From Isoetes taiwanensis (Eukaryota; Streptophyta; Lycopodiopsida; Isoetales; Isoetaceae): a stretch of 64,000 nucleotides of DNA. Position numbers and translations under genes: made by a program. How positions within the stretch are numbered: the first letter of the stretch is position 1; each line of letters begins with the position of its first letter. Below are positions 45,872-56,274 of the stretch, one piece after another. Below the pieces are notes generated by a model. That model saw nothing but the letters and a program-made list of their open reading frames with translations. It was not told the DNA's origin and did not search any database. Location of the stretch: positions 372,001-436,000 of the forward strand of contig JAJEKV010000013.1 in NCBI GenBank assembly GCA_021234155.1, written 5' to 3'.

Positions 45872-48800
45872 ATGGCGACCGAGGCTGCAAGCCCCCCTCC
45901 TACTTCCCCTTCTCCTCCTTCTAATCAGATCCCAGTTACGGTTAGACCAATGCGACCTCCAGAGACCCAAACCCCTCTCCCGGCAGCTAGACAAACACCC
46001 CCTTACCTTCTCCACCAATTTGCAACCCTCACACCCCAGCAAATGGCAGCTATGGGGGGTAACTTCTGGCAGGTACCCATGGTTCCGGTGGCTGGAATAA
46101 CCCCAGGCATGGTCACCGATCTGTCTTCAGCTGGTGCGGCTGCTAGAATGCGTTTTCCGGGTGTTCCTGTTCAGTTTGTAGCAATACAGGGCCAGGCACA
46201 TGGTGGGTTTTTTCCCAACATGGGTGTACCAGCAGGTGTTCCGGATATGGCTAGAGCTGCTCATGGTGGTCAGATCGCATTTGTGAGCCCCCAAGGTCCT
46301 CCTGGTATTCAATTTTTTGCTGAACGGCCCGTGCTTGATCTCCAAAACCAACAGCAGATGCAGCAACAAGACGTATCTGCTGCGATTGCAGCTGCAGCTG
46401 CCTCTGTAGCTGCTGGTTCACCAGGAAGGCATGTTATGGGGAGGCCTGGTCCTGGAAAGAGTAAACTGCACGGTCATGCCAAGGATGCTTCGCAGGCAGA
46501 CTCAAATGCTGGAGAGGCTCCTATCTATCCAGAAGCACTTGCAGACCACCATGAAGTGGTTGGCGATAAGGAGAAGTTTTTGGATACTCTCTCTAAGTTT
46601 CATGAAGCCATTGGAAGTCAGCTGTTGTAAGTTCCTTCCTTGATGCCAAGCTTGTAATATTATAAGGTAGGCCTAAATAAAACATATGAATCAACAAGCT
46701 TGCATCTTTGATATAATAACAGAACAAACATACCAAAATGTGAGATATCATTTATATGAGGAATAGTTAGGAGGTGGATTGTGGCATGGAAACATATTCA
46801 ATGCCTCTAAGATTATTTAGGCTAGTGTTGCAAGCATGATACGCCACTTTGTAGCTTAGGTCATAATAGTTTCTAGTGGACAACATTGATAAGACATTAA
46901 TTATATGTGCAGAATACCGAAGATTGGAGGTAATGACTTTGATGTCCATCGTCTATATTGTGAAGTTACTGCTCACGGAGGTTTTGAGCAGGTAAATGGT
47001 TCTTTCATAAAAAATATATCAATAAGTTCTATCAGTAGAATACCTCTGGAGTTTTACAGCGAGTATACATTGTCTTGTTACTCTCATCTTATGAACTTTA
47101 TCGGTGGCAATGTTTCTGAGCATTTGCGAGTTTTAATGGATGTCAATATTCAGCATTGACCACTAATAAAAAGGCGAACAGATTGATGGTGGAAAAGAGT
47201 GTAGCATTATTTTCTACCCTGCGCATTATTTTCTACCCTACACTGTTTCCTGGCCTTTTGATGTTGTCAAACCCAATTGTCTTTCCAAAAGGCATGTTTC
47301 TGTCCTCGTGGAGGGTTGATGGGAACTTTTACAATATTTTGTTTGTCAGTTTCTATAGCCATTTTGATAAGGTGATTGTCACTGTTAGGTCTATATCCCC
47401 TGCTTGCTGTACCTGATATGAAGTGATCAGCACTACAATAAACATAGGGATAATGTGATGACTGATTTTTGTAATATCAACTGTCTTGTTAGGTTATCAG
47501 AGAGAAGAAGTGGAAAGACATAGCTGCAGTCTTTGACTTACCATCTACGATAACCAGCCCGTCATATTTCTTACGAAAGCATTACTTGCACTTGCTCCAC
47601 CATTACGAGCAAGTATACTACTTCGGATATCAAGGAGAATTCGTTCCTCCACCGGGTATGTCTTATATTGGACATGGGGAAATTTTTTATATTTTTCCGT
47701 CAGTTAGTTATAAAACGTTGTTAAAGTCTAGATTCTAAGCAAAATGTGCTTTCCACTTTACTCCAGCCTTCCTGCCAACGCCAATGCCTTCTCTACATCC
47801 CAATAACAGTATAATTGGACACCCAGCTGCTGAAGATGGTGAACCTGTAAAGAAAAAGAGGAGAAAGAAATTTGAACATCACCAGCTACAAGGAGGTAAG
47901 ATGCGTTTTGTACACCTATCTTTATCTGCTTGTAGGTTAAAAACTTAGATGAGCTTCGTATTTCGCAGTTGATCCTGCTTCATCCATTGGAAACATTGTT
48001 ACTGGAGCAATCGAGGGAAAATTTGAACATGGCTATTTCGTCACAGTTGTTGTTGGAAGCGAGAAACTAAGGGGTGTCCTGTATAATGTTCCTTCTGGAA
48101 ACCAGTCTGAACAATTTGCAGCATTACCGGAGTTGATGAATAACATTGGCTTGCCATTAAGCTCTCCTGAACTGGATGTTGGTCTCCGCCGCAAAAGGAG
48201 GCGTCCTAATGACCTCCGCAAGAAGGATCCAACTGCACCTAGAGCATATAGAACAGGTTACAACTTTTTTTTTGCAGACCAGCGTCGAAGGCTGAAAGGC
48301 TGCAAACCAAAGGACAAGGATGTAGGTCGCATCATTGGTGACCGCTGGAATGCGATGACTGAAGATGAAAGATTGGTGTGTACTCCTTGCTTGTTTGTTT
48401 CATGTTCATGTTCTGTTATTCCTTTTTATTTATTTTTATATACTAAAAATTGCATTCAATTCAGCCTTACATGCTGAGAGGTCAAGAAGATAAGGAGCGC
48501 TATAACAGGGAGATGTCTGCATACGAGGAGAGATCAAAGATGCATGTGATGAATGATGCAGATGTAAACACTATGGCAGTGGGTTTTTCTGATCTTCGAG
48601 ATGATTTAGGACATGAGGGTGAAGAAGAGGAGGAAGAGCCAGAGTATGGACATGAACAAGATGATGGAACCGAAGAACCTGATTATCATGTCTCACTTGG
48701 TGCAGAAGTTGACATGTCTCAGCAGCAGTATATTCATACCGATACTTTTACGCATTATGAATCAACAGAGCAAATGGGATATGAGGATGAACATGGGGAA

Positions 48801-48962
48801 TATGCAGCTGAGCAGGATGGGGACTATGATGATGCAGAACAGCAGGATGGGGACTATATCCCACAGCAGAATGATGCGTATATTCCAGAACAAACAAATT
48901 ATGCAGAGGACCATAGCAATTATGAGCAAGCTCATGAGTACGAGCAAGGAGCCTATGGCTGA
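45872..48962 (+). CDS. HMGB15: ARID-HMG-box DNA-binding protein, complete gene
   Basis: Six GT-AG exons join in frame to 676 aa: 45872-46626, 46913-46991, 47493-47655, 47767-47895, 47969-48375, 48465-48962. Residues 1-230 are Pro-, Ala- and Gln-rich with no known fold (QQQMQQQ near 165-175). The ARID domain is at about 231-325 (DKEKFLDTLSKFHEAIGS, IPKIGGNDFDVHRLY, VIREKKWKDIAAVF, SYFLRKHYLHLLHHYE). A basic KKKRRKKF segment is a likely nuclear signal. The HMG box is at about 462-530 (APRAYRTGYNFFFADQ, GRIIGDRWNAM, EDKERYNREM). An acidic, Tyr/Gln-rich tail with repeats of QDGDY ends the protein. Plant ARID-HMG proteins bind AT-rich DNA and act in pollen and stress transcription. The N-terminal extension is longer than in Arabidopsis HMGB15 as I recall it. 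The start is the first in-frame ATG of exon 1. Confidence 0.9.
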
Positions 48963-49633
48963 GATAGTGGAAAGAACCCTAACAGGTGTCTAACAGAACA
49001 TTACTTGCTGTACGTAAGCCTCGTCAATGGAGGACTTGGCTGATTTGTTGGACAACACAAAGTTAAATGGAGATGCGGCATTTGATAGTTCATGCTCTTC
49101 CAAGAGGATAGCTTTGCAGTTGTACAAGCATGAGCGATGTGGTTCTGCTTTATCAGTAGGCTTTTTTTGTTTCCCTGTGCCATTAGTTTTCCTTTGGCAT
49201 TCATTATTCAGGAAGCCATTAAATTATGGTCAGAAAAATTGCACTTTTGGAGAGCAACTAGTACAACACGGGGCTGGCCCTTCAATCCAGGAATTGGAGC
49301 GCAGAGTCTATGGATATGAAACTTGGAGTCTAGTTATCGTGGTCACGGAGAGCAGATTATTTATGGACATGTGGCATGAACAGTAAAGTGTTTACATGCG
49401 AATCTGGCAAAGCAGTACAAAATTTGATAACATCATACATCACTGCGTCTGCGTAATTTGTGCTGTATTTGTAATCATGGAAAGCAGTTATAGATGGTTT
49501 TACTAACCTTGAATAGTTGCAAATCTAACATAGATAGAGCCTGTGCTCATTTTTGAGATTACCATATGATGCACAAATTTTTCCATTTCTATGCCTATAT
49601 TATTGCATGACATGAGCAATTCCATTTATCTGC
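48963..49633 (+). other. HMG gene 3' flank, probable untranslated region
   Basis: The stretch contains an open frame at 49027-49386 with no recognised family. It lies directly after the HMG stop codon and has mixed composition, so it is more likely 3' untranslated DNA than a separate gene. Confidence 0.4.
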
Positions 49634-49930
49634 AGTCTTTTCAACTTTAGTCTTTTCAAATGAAGACAGTTACAAAGATTGCTATGCTAGAATAGATGAG
49701 GAGCAGCGAAGGTGCATAAGATCCAAAAAGGCACAATCTATTCTATTGATTGCTTGTGTGCGCCACTAACTTCGGTTTAATATAATACAGTCTTTTCTTC
49801 TTTAGTCTTTTCAAACGAGGACAATTACAAAGATTGCTATGCTAGAGTAGACGGGCTGCTGAGGAGCAGGGAGGGAAGGCGCCACTAACTTCGGTTTAAA
49901 ATAACATGACATTTTAGCTTGTATAATTTT
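49634..49930. repeat. Imperfect tandem duplication
   Basis: The phrase cagtcttttc..ctttagtc followed by acaaagattgctatgctaga occurs at 49634 and about 155 bp later at 49789. gcgccactaacttcggttta closes each unit. Non-coding. Confidence 0.7.
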
Positions 49931-49934
49931 ACCA

Positions 49935-51335
49935 GCAAAATAGGTCCCGAAAAAGGAGGATCAGTGACGATGGCACTTCAATTTTAAAAAGCTACTTGTA
50001 ATCTTCAACATTTATATGTACACCACCACCAGAAGAGGATTTGCAATTCTAAAGAGCTATTGGAGAGCTCAGCACTTGCAATACTTTATGTTATATATAT
50101 TGATGATGTCTTATCCAACCATTTTGCCTAGCCATGCATTTACTCAAGTGCAGAAATAACTATTCATTGACCATGTGAGAATGGTTGATAAGCTTGAGGA
50201 TGGCTAACGTGCTGCAAAAATCAATAAGTTGGACCACATTTTGAAAGAGCAAATGTTATATTCTACTAATGGCTCAAATGCTGGGTAAGTCAGTTTTTTA
50301 AGGCATCCTAGATATTCGATGGGTATATATCTTTTCAAAGTGCGCCCAAATTCTCTTTCCTTCATTCAGAGAGTCTGCTTCCATCTAGAGAATAGGCTAC
50401 AATAGACTTTGTATTGAATAGAAAACTTGAATGAACAACTCTTATACACATGTAATAGACATGACTCTGGGTACTTTCATTTAGGACATAACTCTCTAGA
50501 TGGCTAGGATAGCCACGTCATGAGGGCATGGTGCTGAGGTGGAGGTTTTATCTGTAACACCTCCCCATAAACGAATATCTCAGCATACTTTGAGTGTCCA
50601 AATAATTTGAGTTGTAGTGCACCACTTTGAGTTTTCTTATATCTTATATACTTGGTCTTTTAGTGTCATGCTTCTTGTATATAACATTTTATAAGCTCTA
50701 AGAATTCTATGTGCTTGAGCTCTCCTATAATCCACATCTTCAACTAATTTGAAGAGCTCTTTATCATCTCCATCCTTATCATTGGATTGGATAATTTGTT
50801 TAGTCAAGAACCATCAAATTGTTGCTCTTGGATATAATGTTTCTTTCCTCCCCATACTCATGTTTCTTTCATCCAAATACTCATGTAACAGGCCTTTCCT
50901 CTTTCCCATAATCTATTAAATCATAAAAACTTTGAGTTAATGGACTGTAATGTGTTCTATCTGATGGTAGAATTATTATCTCCCATATAAGAAATTGGAG
51001 AATGTTACTCAAAAAAATCATTAGATTCTTCAAATAAACTGTTTGGCACAGACTCATCATTGGAATCATCCTTGTCAGTAGAATCTATACAAATTGGATT
51101 GTGATGGGATTCTTCAGAATGCATCAAGGCTGCATGCATCCTTTTAGAAGATTGCAAATTAATAGAGACAACCAGTAGCAAGATATCGCTGTGATAGAGT
51201 TCTGAACTTCTGTTACATTTGAATCAAGTTTGAGCTGAAATTCTAAGCAATTGAATTTGAATCTCGCATGCCAAAATATCCTGATTTTGTGCACCAATCC
51301 ATAGTCTTGCAATCTACAGGTACTAATCGGTGATG
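49935..51335. other. Gene-poor stretch
   Basis: AT-rich DNA with no recognised gene on either strand. The open frames at 50881-51312 on the minus strand have no domain match that I can name. Confidence 0.45.
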
Positions 51336-51339
51336 ACTA

Positions 51340-52400
51340 TAGCTGTTAACAAAAATATCCATTTCAATGTCTACTTTGAGTAGGTGGGTGTGCATGTGCT
51401 TGCCCCAACTAAAAAATTGAGTACTTGAGCAAGCAATGAAAACAGAATATAAGTGACCTTATCTGGCTTCAACCCATGCAACTACATTTGATAAACATGT
51501 TCGATGGCTTTGATCCTATTTTCTGTGTTCCATGTATCCTAAGACCATTGCATTCTATGATATTATATCTCTTGTAGGCATTTTCTGAAAAAGTCTACTA
51601 GCATCTTCCATACTCCCCCATTTTGCATATATGCCAACAAGACTACTGCATGCTAACATAAACATCTAGCTCTAGACGACCTTTTTTTTTTAAGTGTGCA
51701 TGGGCACGTTTGCCGAAAGGTAAAGAACCTGATTGTGAAGAAGCAGTGGCAATACTAATGTAGGTATAATTATTTGGCTTGATTCCACCATGCTCCATTT
51801 GCTTAAACAAATTGATAGCTTCAATACCTGTTTTACTTTGAGCATATCTGATCTCATTGCACTACAGAAAACAACATTTCTATTTGGCATGGTATCAAAT
51901 ACTTGTTGAGCATACTCAAAATTTTCAAATTTAGCATACATACCAATGAGTGTGCTACAGATAAAGACATCTGATTGGAGACTAGTCTTCCTAATATGTG
52001 CATGGATCAATTTGCCTAAATGAAGAGCTTCTAAATTAACACATGCGCACAAAAGACTGGCATAGGTGACCTCATTTGGCAAAACCCATTTGTTGCATTT
52101 TCTTGAAATAGTTGATAGCCACATGTTTAGCTTAAACCTACCAATAGCAAGATATCATTGTTGTCCACGTAAAGATATTTTGTTGGAGCATATTGTCAAA
52201 CACTTGCTATGCTTCATCTATTTTTCCACACAGCATACATATTAATAAGTGTATTAGCTAAGTAGATTGAATTTAGTTTTGATAATGTGGGAATGGACTT
52301 GCATGCCTTCTTTCATGGCTTTCATTTGAGTGCATGCTTGCAAGAGAGGAACATAGGAATCAGAATTTACCTTTAACTCCTTAATACTCCATTCCTTCTA
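51340..52400 (-). pseudogene. PPR protein gene relic
   Basis: Minus-strand PPR repeats. The best piece, 52124-51690, reads VTYASLLCACVNLEALHLGK, LIHAHIRKTSLQSDVFICS, then IGMYAKFENFEYAQQVFDTM. Upstream in other frames come KIDEAxQVFDNMLQQNIFTW, and downstream GIKPNNYTYISIATA and a WGSMEDASRLF-like fragment. The repeats follow the usual 35-36 residue period of PLS-class PPR proteins. Frame changes and stops separate the pieces and no E or DYW terminus is visible. Related in style to the relic at 42055-42780, but not a recent copy of it. Confidence 0.72.
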
Positions 52401-52409
52401 ACATGGTGA

Positions 52410-54440
52410 ATGCTACCATTAGACGTCCCGCATCACAAAGTGGTCTCAGATTGCAGAGAACGTTGCGGGAATTATATTGTATCGTGACTCCAATAAAAGT
52501 AGAAAAGAGGCTAATTGTCCAAGTAGTTTCTGCATTATTTAGCCTAATTTGTACCTATAAACATCACTAACAAGAAGAACAATTGTGATTGTATAGTGAA
52601 ATAATACACCAAGGCTATTTAGATGCCATCTAGGCATTTAATGCTAAAAAGTACCCATTGACGAAGGCTATTTCACACTTCTTGTCATCCTTTGGTTTAA
52701 GCATTCCATTGACCCGTTAAATCCATGCGATAAATAGGAATCCAAAATTTTAAGTAAAATGAAAGAGATGCTTACCCATTGAAATCCAAATTGGATAGTG
52801 GACCTGGACTGCTTTGAGGTTCACAATGGAGGATATAACTGCTGCTAAGTTCCTTCCACGACATCAACAACCTTGGATTTTTGCAATTCATTACCACGGA
52901 GCCATTACAAAGCGTTAGTTTCCATTATAGAGCGCCAATCTTAGATATGGGAGCAAAATTTTGAGATCCTGCAAGAGCTTCTATTTTATAATCTGTGATA
53001 TAGGCGTTCAATAGTGCGTTTAAAGTACAATTATCTGTTTACCTTTTCCCTACCTTCCTGTAACTTTTGCACCTTGCACCTCCACTTAGCTCAGTCCGTG
53101 ATGGCATGCAAATATGCCATTAAAACTAAGTTTTTTCTCATCCAAGACCACGAAAATTAGAAAAGGCCAAAAAACTAGAGAAGGGAGATAACAAAGAATG
53201 TCTACATCGAGGGCCGACACATCAAGATGTGTAACATAAAGATGATACATGCAAGATTATGCTCAGAGAGCCAATGATATCTCGCCATGTACATCTTCAG
53301 TTTAGGAATCACTGCAAACTCCTGTGTGAGATTTTTGCTGCATCTTCTTTGTGTTTTTTTTTCGATCTAATCAGTAGGAAAGAGAAAAAGGAGAAGAGAA
53401 TGGAAGAAAGGAAGAAGGGAAGATATGAAAGGGGAGGGAAAAGGGCCAAAAAAAGAACCGGCAAGAAGAAATAGAAAAAGGGACGCGACAACGTGATTGC
53501 AAAGAGAGGGGATAGAGATGGTCATCTATCATTATTAGACAATGAGTTTGATGAAGACCATCTCAAAAATATCATAAGTGGAGAGGACCGTCGAAAAAGA
53601 ACGATAAGTCGGTCGGAAACCTAGCATGACAATATCAAACCCTAATGCCACTGGCCAATGCAGAGGATGACAAAGAAGAATATTAATAATAATAACATAA
53701 CATCACATTCTTGGAATGTCTCTCTCATCCAATCCTAGCCTTATAGTCTACTATTGTATCTCATATGCTTGAGAAGATTCTGAGAAACTTCATACGGTCA
53801 ATTTGAATATTGTGACAAGATATAAATCTCAAGGTGACCTGGGTTGGCTACTAATAATCTTGATAGTCAGCTTCGTGAAGTGAATTGGGAAAATGGTTGT
53901 ACTATAATGATCGTTTCGACTTCCTTGAGACCTATCACCTCCATGACACTCCCACCCTCATCCCACAATCATCTCCCTGGTCCCTAGTTTATGCATCTAT
54001 ATCTTCAAATGTAATGATTTTTTGTGTCTATAGGTTTATTTGATCCGGCCTATATGAAGAACAAGATGTTATATTTAAATGCAGCCATTACTTTTTACTG
54101 GATCCATGTGATCCCATACTTATGGGACTATTCTTGGAGATCTTCTGGTACTGTGTCACTACTACTTAGGAAGTTTTGGTTCGACTTAATATGGCAAAGG
54201 AACTCTTCCTTCAGACTCATCATATCTCCTTTTATGGACGGGTTCAAGACTTCAAACTAGTTTCAATGGTTCATAAACTTCATGGTCGAAAGTTATGTTA
54301 ATACTATATCTAAAATTTTAGTGTGCATCCTTGTGCACTAAAACTGCCTATATTTGCATTTTTCACTTTGCGTTGTCTTGTTTTTCAAACTGTAATCATT
54401 GTATCTTTTTTCTATAATTAATGGAAAGAACTCCATTCAC
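52410..54440. other. Gene-poor stretch with a polypurine block
   Basis: No recognised gene. A purine-rich block at 53370-53475 (repeating gaaagaga and gaagggaag units) gives lysine/arginine-rich chance frames. The frame at 54024-54260 has no family match. DNA ahead of the poly-A at 54442 may be the 3' part of a retro-inserted transcript. Confidence 0.4.
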
Positions 54441-54441
54441 T

Positions 54442-54465
54442 AAAAAAAAAAAAAAAAAAAAAAAA
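54442..54465 (+). repeat. Poly-A tract, possible retro-insertion tail
   Basis: Twenty-four A residues follow 'aatggaaagaactccattcact', wording that resembles the end of a LINE 3' untranslated region. It is followed by (taa)n-type repeats. The upstream body of the supposed insertion cannot be assigned. Confidence 0.45.
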
Positions 54466-54509
54466 CCTATAATAATAATAATAGTAATAACTAGTTTCAA
54501 TGTAATATT

Positions 54510-55082
54510 TTTTCTTTTTTGAAGGACGAGAAACTCTTATTTAATATTCCAAAAAGAGTACATACATAATTGCAGAGACAGGAATAAAATCTCAGTAGAC
54601 AAATATAATCCATTGAGTGCAGCCACCTGTCTATGCATAAGATAAGATACCAAAATATTTCTCAAAAATCAAACGTTTTTTCTCAGGAGCAAGCTGAGAA
54701 CATAGATATGCCTTCACCAATCTGTCTTGCGCCTCGTGAAGAACTTGGTCAACATTAATTGATAAGCCTTTGAAGATACACAACCGCCTTCTTTTCCAAA
54801 CAGACCACACCAACCAGCCTAAAGCTAAGTGGAAAGCCTGTTGGTGCAAGCTGTTCCAAGTGGAATGATAAATGGCGAGAAGCACCTGCTAGCTAGTCAA
54901 AGACACATAGAAGAGAGATAGTAACCATGACCAAACTGGATGAACTTGGTCACATAGAAAGAAGCAGTGCTCGAGACCCGCTTACACATTAACCTGCATA
55001 CATCTGTGAAAGATCTTGATTCACATGTAATTGATCTTGAGGATCTCATGACAGTTAATACATGGTGTGAGCTCAGCTCCAA
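54510..55082 (-). mobile_element. LINE fragment, C-terminal end of ORF2
   Basis: Minus-strand reading of 54631-55082 in two frames gives EHCFFLCDQVHPVWSWL and then LALGWLVWSVWKRRRLCIF followed by NVDQVLHEAQDRLVKAYL. This is the C-terminal zinc-binding and tail region (zf-RVT) of plant LINE ORF2 proteins. The fragment ends in T-rich DNA near 54510-54530, consistent with a 3' tail. It is 5' truncated where the LTR at 55108 begins. It is AT-richer than, and distinct from, the LINE at 9716-14850. Confidence 0.65.
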
Positions 55083-55107
55083 ATATCAGATTTGTATATT
55101 TTACACA

Positions 55108-56246
55108 TGTTACGGACCAAGGGCAAGTCGCGCTTGCGGGCCTTGGGACTAGAAGTCTGCCTTGGACGTGCTACGGGGTGGCCTGGGAACGTTCCGAGGA
55201 GTAGTTACCGCCTAGGTGCGGCGTGGGATTTATTTTAAATGGTTAAACTTTCGTATGTAAAAGTGACACTTTAAATAAATTATAAAGGCCCTTTAGGAAA
55301 ACCACTTAACCATTGTTATATGGGTATGAGGTGGCATCTTTGGATTGGGCAAGATGGTTAAAAGGGAAAATTGATCCCTGTAACGTCGCGTTAAGACAAT
55401 CCGACCGGATCTGATGGAAAGGCTCAATTCTATCATTAGGAATGTCGGTTTTAGCTGGGGAAAAGGCCCAAGAGCCTTTTTCCAGCTATTCTTGGCCCTA
55501 GTGGCCTTATAAAGGGATTTGATGACAATTTCCAAGAACATAGTTTTGCCTTTGAAGCCAGGCCCAAGAGCCTTTTTCCAGCTATTCTTGGCCCTAGTGG
55601 CATTATAAAGGGATTTGATGACGATTTTTGAGAACACAGTTTTGCCTCTGAAGCCAAGCAATTGGAGCGCTATGCTTCTCATTGCTGCTTGATCTTCTAC
55701 TTTTAGAGGTTTTAGGCCATTTCGAATTGATTGGGAATCAATTCGGTCTGTGCCGAGAAACTCCATTATTTGGTGTTTGCTTGTAACATCACTCCATTCT
55801 TGGAGCGTTTGTGATTTCTCCTTGAGCAATACTGCTGCTACAGTATTGATTTTGTGCGATAGAACTTCTGAAGCTGGGCTTCAGCCTGATCCTGGGGATC
55901 AATAGCAGTTGTGCGTGGGGAGTTCTGGGAACTCACGGTTGAAGGGAATTCGGGGAGTTCTAGGTAGCACAATCGGACCTACTTTCTGTCACGGGGTGTT
56001 CACCTTTATCACATGAGCATATGCCACCTGCGTGCTTAAGGTGAGAAGAAACACCCCTATATACGTACGCAAAAGTGTTGGAAAAAACCCCTTCCGTGGA
56101 CAAAACACACTAGAATGTCAGTAAGAGGGGGATTTAAACCCCTAGTATACGTACGAAAACGTCGAGAAAAAACCCCCTTCCATACACTCACTAGGTTTAT
56201 ACGGGTCTTCTGTGTGAATCCCCCATGCTTTCTGTAGGCTGTGACA
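55108..56246 (+). mobile_element. Ty3-type 5' LTR
   Basis: An LTR of about 1139 bp opening TGTTACGG and closing TGTGACA. It is followed three bases later by a primer-binding site (TGGTATCAGAGC). It contains a 96-bp near-perfect tandem duplication (55465-55560 and 55561-55656), each copy with a TATAAA box (55508-55513 and 55604-55609). Retrotransposon transcription starts in the 5' LTR, so the promoter has been duplicated. No 3' LTR was found in the window, so the far end of the element is missing. Confidence 0.75.
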
Positions 56247-56249
56247 GTT

Positions 56250-56261
56250 TGGTATCAGAGC
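56250..56261 (+). promoter_or_regulatory. Primer-binding site, initiator tRNA-Met type
   Basis: TGGTATCAGAGC is complementary to the 3' end of plant initiator methionine tRNA, the usual primer for reverse transcription of plant LTR retrotransposons. It confirms the LTR boundary at 56246. Confidence 0.85.
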
Positions 56262-56274
56262 ACGGTTTAGAGCC

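Noticed and set aside
49027-49386. 119-codon open frame downstream of the HMG gene
   Set aside because: No family similarity, and it lies in the likely 3' untranslated region; length alone is not convincing.
53259-53474. Lys/Arg-rich open frame
   Set aside because: Produced by a polypurine tract; low complexity on both strands.
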